A DNA stretch of 64,000 nt, from contig JABCTZ010000017.1 of assembly GCA_018238155.1 (NCBI GenBank), positions 62,001-126,000 on the forward strand. Direction: 5' to 3'. The notes under the pieces are model-generated. The model did no database searches and was not told where the DNA came from. It saw only the letters and a list, made by a program, of their open reading frames with translations. Source of the DNA: Candidatus Heimdallarchaeota archaeon. GTDB lineage: Archaea > Asgardarchaeota > Heimdallarchaeia > JABLTI01. Made by a program: the position numbers and the translations under genes. Shown one piece after another: positions 23,957 through 32,127 of the stretch (position 1 is its first letter; every line of letters starts with the position of its first letter).

Positions 23957-24277
23957 ATGAATGAAAAAAATGAACTACTTCAGTTTAGAGCGAAGATATT
24001 CAAAGCGTTTGCGGACCCTCTAAGACTACATATATTGCAATTCATAGGTACTGAAGAAAAATGCGTTTGTGAAATAATCCCCGAATTAGATGTAGTACAA
24101 CCATTAGTATCTCGACATCTCGGAATCCTTAAGAGAAGTGGTCTCATCTTTGATCGAAAAGATGGAAATAAGCGTTTTTATTCCCTAACAGATATTAGAA
24201 TTCTCAAGATAATAAAAGATGTCACTCCAGAAATGTGTGAAAATTTTTCTTCGTTAATTATTCAGTTATTAACTTGA
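23957..24277 (+). CDS. ArsR/SmtB-family transcriptional regulator
   Basis: A compact winged-helix protein of 106 aa. Conserved parts are KAFADPLRLHILQFI, the helix-turn-helix VVQPLVSRHLGILKRSGLIF and the wing RKDGNKRFYSLTD. The alpha-3 metal-binding box reads EKCVCEI (C36 and C38), close to the ELCVCDL box used by ArsR-type sensors for As(III)/Sb(III) and related thiophilic metals. I infer that a thiophilic ion or thiol stress releases it from the palindrome just upstream and switches on the divergent HdrA-like/DGC/lipoyl operon. Confidence 0.92.
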   Translation: MNEKNELLQFRAKIFKAFADPLRLHILQFIGTEEKCVCEIIPELDVVQPLVSRHLGILKRSGLIFDRKDGNKRFYSLTDIRILKIIKDVTPEMCENFSSLIIQLLT

Positions 24278-24297
24278 AGAAAAAGGAACCAATGAAA

Positions 24298-24837
24298 TTA
24301 TGCTTCTTGCTCTAAAAGATGGAATAAATACGTGAATGCATCTACTAATCCTTTACCAGATTTTGCAGATGTTTTGTAAACAGCCCAATTGATAACAGAG
24401 CTGAGTTGCAATAGACCAAATTTTTGAATAAACTCTGCTCGAGGCATGCACTCGGATAAATCTGCCTTATTTAACAGAACTAGAACTGGTATTCCAATAT
24501 TAATCTGTGTTTCAATTACTTTGTGGAAGACTTCTCGAGATTCTTCGAAATTGCTTTGATCACTACCATCCACGATATATACTACAGCATCCGATTTTTC
24601 ATTTATCTGCGTCCAAAAATTACGGAAACCTGTTTGCCCACCAAGGTCAAATATTTTTAAATGTAAATTTGGAAAATCAATATTATTTATATTAACACCC
24701 ATTGTAGGTATTGTTGTTTTTGAGTCACCGTACATTAGATAATTAATAGTTGAAGTCTTTCCTGCATTGGCTAACCCACAAACTGTCATGTTTGCTTCTT
24801 TTGTTTTTTTACCAAATAATCTTCTAAATATTGACAC
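24298..24837 (-). CDS. Arf-like small GTPase
   Basis: All nucleotide-binding motifs are present: G1 VCGLANAGKTST, the switch I threonine in IPTMGVNI (an Arf-type PTxGxN), G3 LKIFDLGGQTGFRNFW (Arf-type D-x-G-G-Q), G4 LLNKADL and G5 KTSAKSGKG. The Asgard Arf-like clade is a hallmark of eukaryote-like membrane-trafficking genes. About 180 aa from GTG 24837 (MSIFRRLFGKKTKEA), chosen because it follows AAGGTG; a TTG at 24855 lacks a ribosome-binding site. The basic N-terminal helix could dock on membrane. It is convergent with the arsR gene. Confidence 0.88.
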   Translation of the reverse strand: MSIFRRLFGKKTKEANMTVCGLANAGKTSTINYLMYGDSKTTIPTMGVNINNIDFPNLHLKIFDLGGQTGFRNFWTQINEKSDAVVYIVDGSDQSNFEESREVFHKVIETQINIGIPVLVLLNKADLSECMPRAEFIQKFGLLQLSSVINWAVYKTSAKSGKGLVDAFTYLFHLLEQEA

Positions 24838-24855
24838 AGTCACCTTTTCTCCCAA

Positions 24856-25211
24856 GTACTAGTTGATAGTAGCAGACTTATTTACTAAGAAAGATTTCTT
24901 TACTTTAAATTTTTTCTGTTAATTGTTGTTCATTAATGTTTTTATCTTCTCTTTTAGACATTTTTTTAGTTTTTTTTTGAATGAAAATTTAATAATATTA
25001 TCTACCGCACAGCACAAGATTTTCGATTGAAGAACAAAATTAAAATAGAGATAGCTTTTGTCTAGCATGATAGGAGAAAAAAACATTCAATCAACCAAAT
25101 AGGAAGAAAAAACATATAAGACACTTCCTAAAAAAGGTTGATGTGATATATTCTCAATCTTATCATGCGCAATGATAAAGAAAAAAAAAACACTCTGAGT
25201 GTGACCTAAAA
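24856..25211. promoter_or_regulatory. Upstream region of the por operon with two palindromes
   Basis: The 356-bp gap is AT-rich and holds no gene. Two inverted repeats sit near its right end: TTATCAT-gcgca-ATGATAA at 25160-25178, and a perfect 13-mer ACACTCTGAGTGT at 25190-25202, which ends 9 bp before the porG start codon. Either could be an operator or a 5' UTR hairpin. Confidence 0.5.
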
Positions 25212-25781
25212 TTGGTTGATGACAAATTAACTGATATTCGATTTCATGGTCGTGGCGGCCAAGGTGTAGTGACCGCTTCTCGTATTGCCGCAGAAGCAGC
25301 CCTTGCCGAAGATAAATATGTCCACGCCTTTCCAGCTTTTGGTCCAGAAAGAGCCGGTGCACCTATAGAAGGGTTTACTCGCATTTCCTCTGAAGAGTTC
25401 ACTTTAAAAACAGAGATTCACTATCCCGATATAATTGTGATTTTAGATCCAACACTAATCGGTACAGTTAATCTTGGTAAAGGACTCAAAGAAGGGGGAA
25501 TTGTCATAGCAAACTTTGCCGGTTCGATGGACGAGTTAAAGAAAAAAATCGGTATAAAAACCAAAGCCGAATACCATAAAGTAGACGCTACTAAAATTGC
25601 TAACGAAGAATTAGGTAGACCGATTACCAATACTGTTATGCTTGGTGCAATGATCAAAATAACAGATATTGTTGATTTAGATCATGTCTGCAATATAACT
25701 GCTGCGCGATTCCCAGGAGTTGTTGGTGAGAAAAACGTTAAAGCAATTAAAAGAGCATACAAGGAGACAGAAAGCGAATGA
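25212..25781 (+). CDS. porG: 2-oxoacid:ferredoxin oxidoreductase, gamma subunit
   Basis: The gamma subunit of an archaeal pyruvate (or other 2-oxoacid):ferredoxin oxidoreductase, which oxidises the 2-oxoacid to acyl-CoA with reduction of ferredoxin. Recognised from the N-terminal IRFHGRGGQGVVTASRIAAE and the following KYVHAFPAFGPERAGAPIEG (substrate/CoA-binding face of the subunit). The length, about 189 aa, is normal. It starts with TTG 25212 (no ATG fits the frame). Its stop overlaps the porD start (ATGA), so the four genes porG-D-A-B make one operon. Pyruvate is the likely substrate but is not proven from sequence. Confidence 0.93.
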   Translation: MVDDKLTDIRFHGRGGQGVVTASRIAAEAALAEDKYVHAFPAFGPERAGAPIEGFTRISSEEFTLKTEIHYPDIIVILDPTLIGTVNLGKGLKEGGIVIANFAGSMDELKKKIGIKTKAEYHKVDATKIANEELGRPITNTVMLGAMIKITDIVDLDHVCNITAARFPGVVGEKNVKAIKRAYKETESE

Positions 25782-26104
25782 GTAAAAATACACTCTCCGA
25801 AAAAGAAATGAAAGAATGGATAGAGCAAAAATGGGGTTATGAAAAATTACCCATGGGCGGATCTGTTCCTTTTGGTGGTTCCTCCATTTACTTCAAAACA
25901 GGTGATTGGAGTCCGTTCAAAGCAGTTGTTGATCGCGAAAAATGTACCAAATGTACTCGATGTTTCTTCCTCTGTCCTGATTCAGCAATAACCATGGATG
26001 ATGGTGGAATTCCGGTAATGGATTTCGATTATTGTAAAGGCTGTGGTATCTGTGCTGAAGAGTGTCCGTCTGACGCTATCGCAATGAAGGACTTGTCTAA
26101 ATAG
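25778..26104 (+). CDS. porD: 2-oxoacid:ferredoxin oxidoreductase, delta (ferredoxin) subunit
   Basis: The small subunit that carries two [4Fe-4S] clusters and passes electrons to ferredoxin. The two cysteine clusters are REKCTKCTRCFFLCPDSAI and YCKGCGICAEECPSDAI, both C-x2-C-x2-C-x3-CP. The N-terminal part includes WGYEKLPMGGSVPFGGSSIY, a conserved delta-subunit lead-in. It overlaps porG by 4 bp and precedes porA by 10 bp. Confidence 0.95.
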   Translation: MSKNTLSEKEMKEWIEQKWGYEKLPMGGSVPFGGSSIYFKTGDWSPFKAVVDREKCTKCTRCFFLCPDSAITMDDGGIPVMDFDYCKGCGICAEECPSDAIAMKDLSK

Positions 26105-26114
26105 GTGATTACTC

Positions 26115-27311
26115 ATGACTAAAGCATCAATTACCCCTGGTAAAAGAGTAGGTATGACTGGCGACGAAGCTGTTGCTAATTCTATGGCAGTTATTAACCC
26201 TGATGTGGTTGCCGCTTATCCTATTACCCCTCAAACAATTATTGTCGAACATTTCAGTGACTTTGTCAATGATGGTGAAGTAGACACCGAATACATTACT
26301 GTAGAATCTGAACACAGTGCCATGAGCGCTTGTGTTGGTGCAAGTGCAACCGGTGCACGAGTCTTTACAGCCTCTGCCAGTCAAGGTATCGCTTTAATGT
26401 ATGAAATTCTCTTCATTGCTTCTGCCTCAAGATTACCTATCGTTATGGCTGTTGCAAACAGAGCATTAAGTGGTCCAATTAACATTCACGGTGAATTAAC
26501 AGATCAAACCGTCTGTCGAGATACTGGTTGGATTTCCATGTTCTCTGAATCTGCTCAAGAAGCATATGATGCAGGATTCATTGCTTTCAAAATTGGTGAG
26601 CATCCTGATGTATCTTTACCAGTTATGTACGGTCTTGATGGGTTTATTATAACCCATGCTCTCGAGGGTGTTTATCCTCTTGACCGAGATTTCGTTAAAA
26701 AATATTTACCAGAACGTGAGATGGTTCATCCAACAGTTCCTGGCAACCCAGTTTCATCTGGTCTACTTGCTCTCCAAGATTATTATATGGAAGTAAAGTT
26801 CCAGCAAGAAATTGCTATGGATGCTGCCCGTAAAGTAATTCCAAAAGCCTTTGAGGAATTTGGAGATTTAACTGGTCGCTATTATAAGAGTGTTGAAGAG
26901 TACCAAATGGAGGACGCTGAAGTCGCTTTTGTAACCATGGGTGCGTTAGCTGGTACAGCAAAATATGTTGTTGATAAGCTTCGCAAAGATGGCGAGAAAG
27001 TTGGTATGTTGAAAGTGAAAACCTTCAGACCATTCCCAGAAGAAGATTTGGCTAAAGCTTTGAAAGGTATTGAAACAATCGGTGTTATTGATCGTGATCT
27101 TACTTTTGGAGCACCAGGACCAGCTCTATATACTGACATTAAAACAACACTTTATGACCACAAAGAACGTCCACAAGTGCTTGGTTATATTGCAGGCCTT
27201 GGTGGAAGAGATGTTGCACAAGATGAATTCAACTACATCTACAAGCAGATGCTTAAGAATAAAGGCGCTGAAAAATCCGTTCCAGTAGAATGGGTCGGTC
27301 TTAGAAAGTAG
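26115..27311 (+). CDS. porA: 2-oxoacid:ferredoxin oxidoreductase, alpha subunit
   Basis: The alpha subunit helps form the TPP-dependent active site. It shows AVANSMAVINPDVVAAYPIT and PQTIIVEHFSDFVNDGEVDT near the start, and VESEHSAMSACVGASATGAR with the catalytic glutamate region. Further blocks are FTASASQGIALMYEILFIAS, LPIVMAVANRALSGPINIHG and, near the C-terminus, PFPEEDLAKALKGIETIGVI. The length of 398 aa matches family members. It is the third gene of the por operon, followed after 15 bp by porB with GGAGG between. Confidence 0.96.
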   Translation: MTKASITPGKRVGMTGDEAVANSMAVINPDVVAAYPITPQTIIVEHFSDFVNDGEVDTEYITVESEHSAMSACVGASATGARVFTASASQGIALMYEILFIASASRLPIVMAVANRALSGPINIHGELTDQTVCRDTGWISMFSESAQEAYDAGFIAFKIGEHPDVSLPVMYGLDGFIITHALEGVYPLDRDFVKKYLPEREMVHPTVPGNPVSSGLLALQDYYMEVKFQQEIAMDAARKVIPKAFEEFGDLTGRYYKSVEEYQMEDAEVAFVTMGALAGTAKYVVDKLRKDGEKVGMLKVKTFRPFPEEDLAKALKGIETIGVIDRDLTFGAPGPALYTDIKTTLYDHKERPQVLGYIAGLGGRDVAQDEFNYIYKQMLKNKGAEKSVPVEWVGLRK

Positions 27312-27326
27312 GAGGCATGAAAGAAA

Positions 27327-28313
27327 ATGACTTCATCCGAAGAATTAAAGAAAGTAAGAATTCCACCCGCAAAGGAATTAATGAAATTAAAAGATCGCTT
27401 GGCTCCTGGTCACCGATTGTGTGCAGGTTGTACCGCTGGTACAATTGCTAGATGCGCTACATTGGTTACAGATCCAGAAGATGTAGTAATATTCCATGCA
27501 ACAGGTTGTTTGGAAGTCGCTACAACTGTCTATCCATTTACTGCTTGGCGAGTTCCTTGGTTCCATAATGCTTTTGAAAATGTTGCTGCAACCGCAAGTG
27601 GTGCAGAAGCCGCTTATCGCTCAATGGTTAAGAAAGGCAAACTAAAGAAAGTACCAGACATCATTGCTTTTGCCGGTGATGGTGGAACATACGATATTGG
27701 TTTACAATCTCTTAGCGGAGCACTTGAACGTGGACATGATTTTGTATACATTTGTTACACAAATGGAGCATACATGAATACTGGTATTCAACGTTCTGGT
27801 GGTACACCTATGTATGCTGCTACAACAACTTCTCCAGCTGGCAAAGTTATTCCAGGTAAAATGGAATGGCGTAAAGATCTAGTAGCAATCGCTGCTGCTC
27901 ATAAAATTCCTTATGTTGCAACTGCTTCTCCCGCAGATCATAGAGATATGATGACCAAAGTTCGAAGAGCATTGGATGTGGATGGTCCGGCATTTCTTTT
28001 AATAGATATGCCATGTCCAAGAGGTTGGCGATTCCCTGAAGAAAAATCAGTTGCAATAGCAAAACAAGCGATTGACAATTGTTACTTCCCATTATACGAA
28101 ATCTACGATGGACGTGATTACGTTCTAAGTAGAATGAGTAAAATGATTGCTAAAAAACCCGAAAAGAAAGTTCCTGTTGAAGGCTACTTGAAAGGGCAAG
28201 GACGATTCAAACATCTCTTCAAACCCAAAAAGAGAGATGATTTGATTGCATTGTTCCAACAAGCAGTTGACCAAGAATGGGCTCATCTTCAGAAACTAGT
28301 TGAAATGTATTAA
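27327..28313 (+). CDS. porB: 2-oxoacid:ferredoxin oxidoreductase, beta (TPP-binding) subunit
   Basis: The beta subunit binds thiamine pyrophosphate and a [4Fe-4S] cluster. The TPP site is AFAGDGGTYDIGLQSLSGAL, the usual G-D-G ... N region ending with ICYTNGAYMNTGIQRSGGTP. The N-terminal GHRLCAGCTAGTIARCATL has the cluster Cys pair (C-x2-C), with more cysteines in FHATGCLEV. Family-typical MPCPRGWRFPEEKSVAIAKQ follows. About 328 aa. This is the last por gene and is followed by a terminator-like hairpin. Confidence 0.96.
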   Translation: MTSSEELKKVRIPPAKELMKLKDRLAPGHRLCAGCTAGTIARCATLVTDPEDVVIFHATGCLEVATTVYPFTAWRVPWFHNAFENVAATASGAEAAYRSMVKKGKLKKVPDIIAFAGDGGTYDIGLQSLSGALERGHDFVYICYTNGAYMNTGIQRSGGTPMYAATTTSPAGKVIPGKMEWRKDLVAIAAAHKIPYVATASPADHRDMMTKVRRALDVDGPAFLLIDMPCPRGWRFPEEKSVAIAKQAIDNCYFPLYEIYDGRDYVLSRMSKMIAKKPEKKVPVEGYLKGQGRFKHLFKPKKRDDLIALFQQAVDQEWAHLQKLVEMY

Positions 28314-28325
28314 CTATAAATACAA

Positions 28326-28349
28326 GAGAAAAGGTTAACCCTTTTTCTC
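28326..28349 (+). terminator. Hairpin terminator of the por operon
   Basis: GAGAAAAGG-ttaa-CCcTTTTTCTC forms a hairpin with one bulged C, 13 bp after the porB stop. The sequence after it is T-rich. Confidence 0.6.
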
Positions 28350-28484
28350 CTCTTATTTTTCTATTCAAAAGTTCTCTTAGAGGAGGAGCAGTTGAAACTA
28401 AGATTTGGGTTATTTAGACCTTTTTAAACAAAAAATACAGTGGGTTTTATTGAGAATATGTCTCCTTATGGAGGAAAATTCAAA

Positions 28485-28619
28485 ATGATGAAACTGATGA
28501 AAAATAAGCGATTAACATTGATCTTGCTTTTTGGAGTTATAGTATTACTCTGGGTAACAATGACCTTAACAATTGGTCCACCTGATGAAGCGCCACCTTT
28601 CATAACACCTGGTCCTTAA
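28485..28619 (+). CDS. 44-aa single-pass membrane peptide
   Basis: A small gene in the gap between porB and the Rab-like GTPase. The basic start MMKLMKNKRLTL precedes a hydrophobic helix (ILLFGVIVLLWVTMTLTI), and the C-terminus is proline-rich (GPPDEAPPFITPGP). A good Shine-Dalgarno site, GGAGG (28470-28474), lies 10 nt before the ATG. The function is unknown; membrane insertion is inferred from the hydrophobic segment. Confidence 0.55.
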   Translation: MMKLMKNKRLTLILLFGVIVLLWVTMTLTIGPPDEAPPFITPGP

Positions 28620-28704
28620 TTTTTTTTAATTAATAGGAAACAATAATAAAAAAATTCGAGGAAAACATGGTTAAGCTGCCCTCTAAATTAGAAAGGCGCT
28701 TTTT

Positions 28705-29301
28705 TTACTTCTTTTTTTTCTTTCCAACTTTTTCCTTCGCAGCAATCGCTTCTTCTGCATTAGTAACCATAGATTTTATCAACTTACCGAAAACCTTCTT
28801 GATAGTTTCACCCGTTTTTGCAGATGTTTCAAGATAGGGGATTTTATACCCAAATTCTTTTGACTTTTTTGAAGCTAATGCTTTTCCTTCTGTGACTGAT
28901 ACCTGTCGGTTCTCCAAATCAATTTTATTACCAATGAGGATAATTGGTATAGCTATACAGTTGTCTTTGACTTCCTTAAACCACATATCAAGGTTCTCAA
29001 AGGAAACCTTGTTCGTCACATCAAAAACTACTAGACAACCTAACGCTCCACGATAATAGAGTGGACGAATCTTAGAAAAACGCTCCTGACCACCTGTGTC
29101 CCAAATTTGACATTTAACTTTCTTGCCACCAATTATCATCCGTTTTATTGAGAAATCGACTCCAATGGTCATTTTATAGCTATCTTGAAATTTATCTTCT
29201 GTAAATCTGAGAGAAAGAGCAGTTTTCCCTACGGCACCATCACCTACAATAATTGTTTTGAACAAGTAGTCGAATTGTGAAAGTAGTGCATCTTTGGACA
29301 A
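28705..29301 (-). CDS. Rab/Ras-like small GTPase
   Basis: A complete eukaryote-like G domain: G1 GDGAVGKTALS (residues 20-30), switch I threonine T45 in YKMTIGVDF, G3 DTGGQERF (68-75) with the catalytic glutamine, G4 GNKIDLE (124-130), G5 ETSAKTGE (158-165). Within the Ras superfamily the GVDFSIK and RPLYYRGALGCLVVFDVT parts point to the Rab/Ras side. The C-terminus is KVGKKKKK and has no cysteine, so it cannot be prenylated like eukaryotic Rabs; a basic patch could hold it to acidic lipid. It probably acts in the cytoplasm or on the inner membrane face. It is a single gene near an Arf-like gene. Confidence 0.95.
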   Translation of the reverse strand: MSKDALLSQFDYLFKTIIVGDGAVGKTALSLRFTEDKFQDSYKMTIGVDFSIKRMIIGGKKVKCQIWDTGGQERFSKIRPLYYRGALGCLVVFDVTNKVSFENLDMWFKEVKDNCIAIPIILIGNKIDLENRQVSVTEGKALASKKSKEFGYKIPYLETSAKTGETIKKVFGKLIKSMVTNAEEAIAAKEKVGKKKKK

Positions 29302-29572
29302 TTTTTTCCATCCTTTATCTATAGTTATTCTTATCTATTTTTGAAATCGATTATTTATGAATGTCATAAAGTATAATGAAAACGTAAAAAACCTTTGCTT
29401 CTGGTACTTTTTCATTTTTTTGGTATATTTTCATCCGTTTCTCTATTGTTTAGTTCCTAAAAAGCTACTTGTCAATATTATTTGTCAATTAAGTTTATTT
29501 GTGATGAAATCTCTTTATTTACAGTTGTAAATATAATTTCAAGTTACAATCATAGGAGATTTCAATTGGTCA

Positions 29573-30481
29573 ATGTCAAACATGGACGAGATTTTTGATG
29601 CCGCATTTGTCGGTGCACCTGGTGATAAAATCCTTTTACCTTTGATGGGATATCCTTCAGAGCGCGATGCGATTTTCATTGCTTTGGTTGCTGCTGAATA
29701 TTTTGGAAGTGATTTGCACATTCTTCATATTGTAAGCAAAAACAGTAATGCTGAGCGCTATTTCAAAGAGCAAATAAACTGGTTACAAGAGAAAGCTGAA
29801 AGATTGAAAGTCAAAGTAAATATTAATATCAAAGATTCACTCTTTAATATCCACCTTCATCAAGTTATTCTAAACGAAATTAAAACCATTAATCCTAATT
29901 TGACTTTTATGATGAGTCGCCGAAAAGGTCTTTTTCAAAGATTTAGGGGAAGCATTGCTGAGCGTGTTGCTCGTGCGAGCCCAACTTCAGTAGTTATTAT
30001 ACGTTCTCCCATAAAAGATTGGACTACCTATGGTGATCATCTTGAACCAAGACGAATAATCGTTCCTATTGGCACTGATTCTCCATGTGAATTACTTGCC
30101 ACCCAGTTAGCTATTGCTCTTGCTAATGCTGGAAAAACACAAGATGCAGAAATAATTCTCTTACATGTCATTGTTATTCCTGAAACCGTACCAATAGATA
30201 CCACTAATGATGAGATGCTTGTTGAACAAGAGCTGAAATTCATTAAACAAGCTGGAAAATTCAGTACACTTCTTCTCTTTCCTATGAAATCAAAAGTGAT
30301 TGTTGGAAGAGATATCGGTCGTTCTGTTAGCCAATATGTCAATAAAGTGCATGCTGATATGGTAGTGATGGGTGTCCCTTATTTGCCAAGAAAATTCTCA
30401 GGTTTGTACGGAACTGATACAAATGAAATCTATCATAAGAGTAAATGCCCTGTAGCAATGGTTTTCAGAAAAAAAAGCTAA
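29573..30481 (+). CDS. Tandem universal stress protein (UspA) domain protein
   Basis: Two UspA-like domains. The first starts with DKILLPLMGYPSERDAIFIA and ends with SIAERVARASPTSVVIIRSP. The second starts with RRIIVPIGTDSPCELLATQL and ends in DMVVMGVPYLPRKFSGLYGT followed by EIYHKSKCPVAMV, with the G-x-x...GS/T-like ATP-binding tail. The domain ends resemble nucleotide-binding Usp proteins but key glycines are partly changed, so ATP binding is uncertain. It is 136 bp before an APC-family permease gene on the same strand; Usp proteins often accompany or regulate transporters. About 302 aa. Confidence 0.85.
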   Translation: MSNMDEIFDAAFVGAPGDKILLPLMGYPSERDAIFIALVAAEYFGSDLHILHIVSKNSNAERYFKEQINWLQEKAERLKVKVNINIKDSLFNIHLHQVILNEIKTINPNLTFMMSRRKGLFQRFRGSIAERVARASPTSVVIIRSPIKDWTTYGDHLEPRRIIVPIGTDSPCELLATQLAIALANAGKTQDAEIILLHVIVIPETVPIDTTNDEMLVEQELKFIKQAGKFSTLLLFPMKSKVIVGRDIGRSVSQYVNKVHADMVVMGVPYLPRKFSGLYGTDTNEIYHKSKCPVAMVFRKKS

Positions 30482-30617
30482 CTTTAGTAATTTCTGATAT
30501 TGATACTAAACAAAAGCATTAAAAGCTTCTCAAATTTGCTTCTCATTAGATAGTTAGTTAATTAGAGTTGTTTACATCTCTCTTATATTATAATAAATTA
30601 CTACGAAGGAACTTATA

Positions 30618-32108
30618 ATGAATTCTCATGATGAAACAAATACACCATTGGACTCGAAAGATCAACCAATTCAAACAAGTTCTAAACTAATCGAAGTTAT
30701 TGATACCGGTATTGTTTCTCAAAGAGAATTATCCAAAGAATTGGGTTTTAAAGAAGCGTTGAGTATTGGTCTAGGAGGTACAATTGGTGGAGGAGTATTT
30801 AGTGTTCTAGGAATAGCAGTAGGTTTTGCAGGTCCTGCAGCAATTCTTTCCTTTGCTTTTGGTGGAGTCTTGGGATTACTCGTTGGTTATTCCTATGTAA
30901 AATTAGCTTTAAAATACCAATCAGCAGGTGGAAGTTATACCTATGCCCGGGAAGCCTTTGGAGAATATTTTGGCGGTGCTTTTGGTTGGCTTTTATGGAC
31001 AGGTTATTTAGCTTCATGCTCATTATATGCCTATACTTTTGGTTCCTTCTTTGCACACATGATTCTCAATGAACATACATCATCGTTAGTCGTTGATATA
31101 GTCTCAGGTGTTTTTGCTGCAACTTTAATTACTCTAGCAACGGTCATTAACTTGGTTGGTGTAAAAGAAACTGGAAAATCTCAGAACATTATTGTATTAA
31201 TTAAAGTAATAATCTTGTTTGGTTTTGTAGCAATAACTATTCCTGCAGCAATAAAAAATGCCCCAGAACATTTAACTCCTTTTTTTGCTGACGGGGAAAG
31301 AAATCAGCTTGATGTTATAACTGGATTAGCAATGGCTGTAGTTGGCACATCAATATTATTTGTTGCTTTTGAAGGGATGGAATTAATTCCTAATGCTTCT
31401 GAAGAGATTCAAAACCCGGAAAAAAACATTCCTCGCTCAATTTATGGTACTGTAATAATTGCTACTATTATCTATCTCTTAGTTGCTTTTACGGCGCTGG
31501 GTGGTACAGATTATACGATTTTTGCCGGTGACCCTGAAAAAGCAGAATATGCTTTAGCTATCGCAGCAACTCCTGTGTTAGGTAAAACGGGATTCATAAT
31601 TATTACTCTTGGTGCTCTATTTTCAACTGCAAGTGCCTTTAATGCTTCTCTTTATGGTTCTTCTCGTATGACTTATGTTATGGCTCGAGATGGCATTTTT
31701 CCCCGATTCTTCAAAACTGTTTCAAAGAAAGGCCGAGTGCCTTACATTAGCATTTTATCTATCAGTGGATTAACCTTGGTATTTACTCTTGTATTAGATC
31801 TTAGGCAAATTGCTAATCTTGCAAGCTCGATATTTTTGTTATTGTTTGCAATAATATCATTATCAAGTTTAATTCTCCGTAAGAAAACAAAAGCAAACTT
31901 CATAATACCTCTTGTAGGATTCTTACTTACTACTGCCCTTTTTGGAATTTTTCTTTGGAACTTGATTGGTCAAGTTATTGTTGATGTTTCAGAGAATAAT
32001 TTTGGCGATTCATTTGTAACTATAATTCTACTACCATTACTAATTATTGTTATGACAATTGGTAGTGTTATTACAATTAAAACTCAAAAGAAGAAATTAC
32101 AAAATTAA
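30618..32108 (+). CDS. APC-superfamily amino-acid permease
   Basis: A 496-aa membrane transporter with about 12 hydrophobic helices. The start of TM1 is GLGGTIGGGVFSVLGIAVGF, the hallmark G-x-G-I/V-G glycine motif that binds the substrate amino group. TM6 region: FVAFEGMELIPNASEEIQNP, the family's conserved E and N positions. Further matches include FGWLLWTGYLASCSLYAYTF and YGSSRMTYVMARDGIFPRFF. The N-terminus is a polar 45-residue tail, unusual but not rare in archaea. It is expected to import amino acids by cation coupling; the exact substrate is unknown. It follows a tandem Usp gene. Confidence 0.93.
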   Translation: MNSHDETNTPLDSKDQPIQTSSKLIEVIDTGIVSQRELSKELGFKEALSIGLGGTIGGGVFSVLGIAVGFAGPAAILSFAFGGVLGLLVGYSYVKLALKYQSAGGSYTYAREAFGEYFGGAFGWLLWTGYLASCSLYAYTFGSFFAHMILNEHTSSLVVDIVSGVFAATLITLATVINLVGVKETGKSQNIIVLIKVIILFGFVAITIPAAIKNAPEHLTPFFADGERNQLDVITGLAMAVVGTSILFVAFEGMELIPNASEEIQNPEKNIPRSIYGTVIIATIIYLLVAFTALGGTDYTIFAGDPEKAEYALAIAATPVLGKTGFIIITLGALFSTASAFNASLYGSSRMTYVMARDGIFPRFFKTVSKKGRVPYISILSISGLTLVFTLVLDLRQIANLASSIFLLLFAIISLSSLILRKKTKANFIIPLVGFLLTTALFGIFLWNLIGQVIVDVSENNFGDSFVTIILLPLLIIVMTIGSVITIKTQKKKLQN

Positions 32109-32127
32109 TCTCCTTTGGTGAATTTGG

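Noticed and set aside
24838-24855. An apparent N-myristoylation signal (MGEKVT) on the Arf-like GTPase
   Set aside because: It requires the TTG at 24855 as start, which lacks a ribosome-binding site, whereas GTG 24837 follows AAGGTG. Archaea are also not known to have N-myristoyltransferase.
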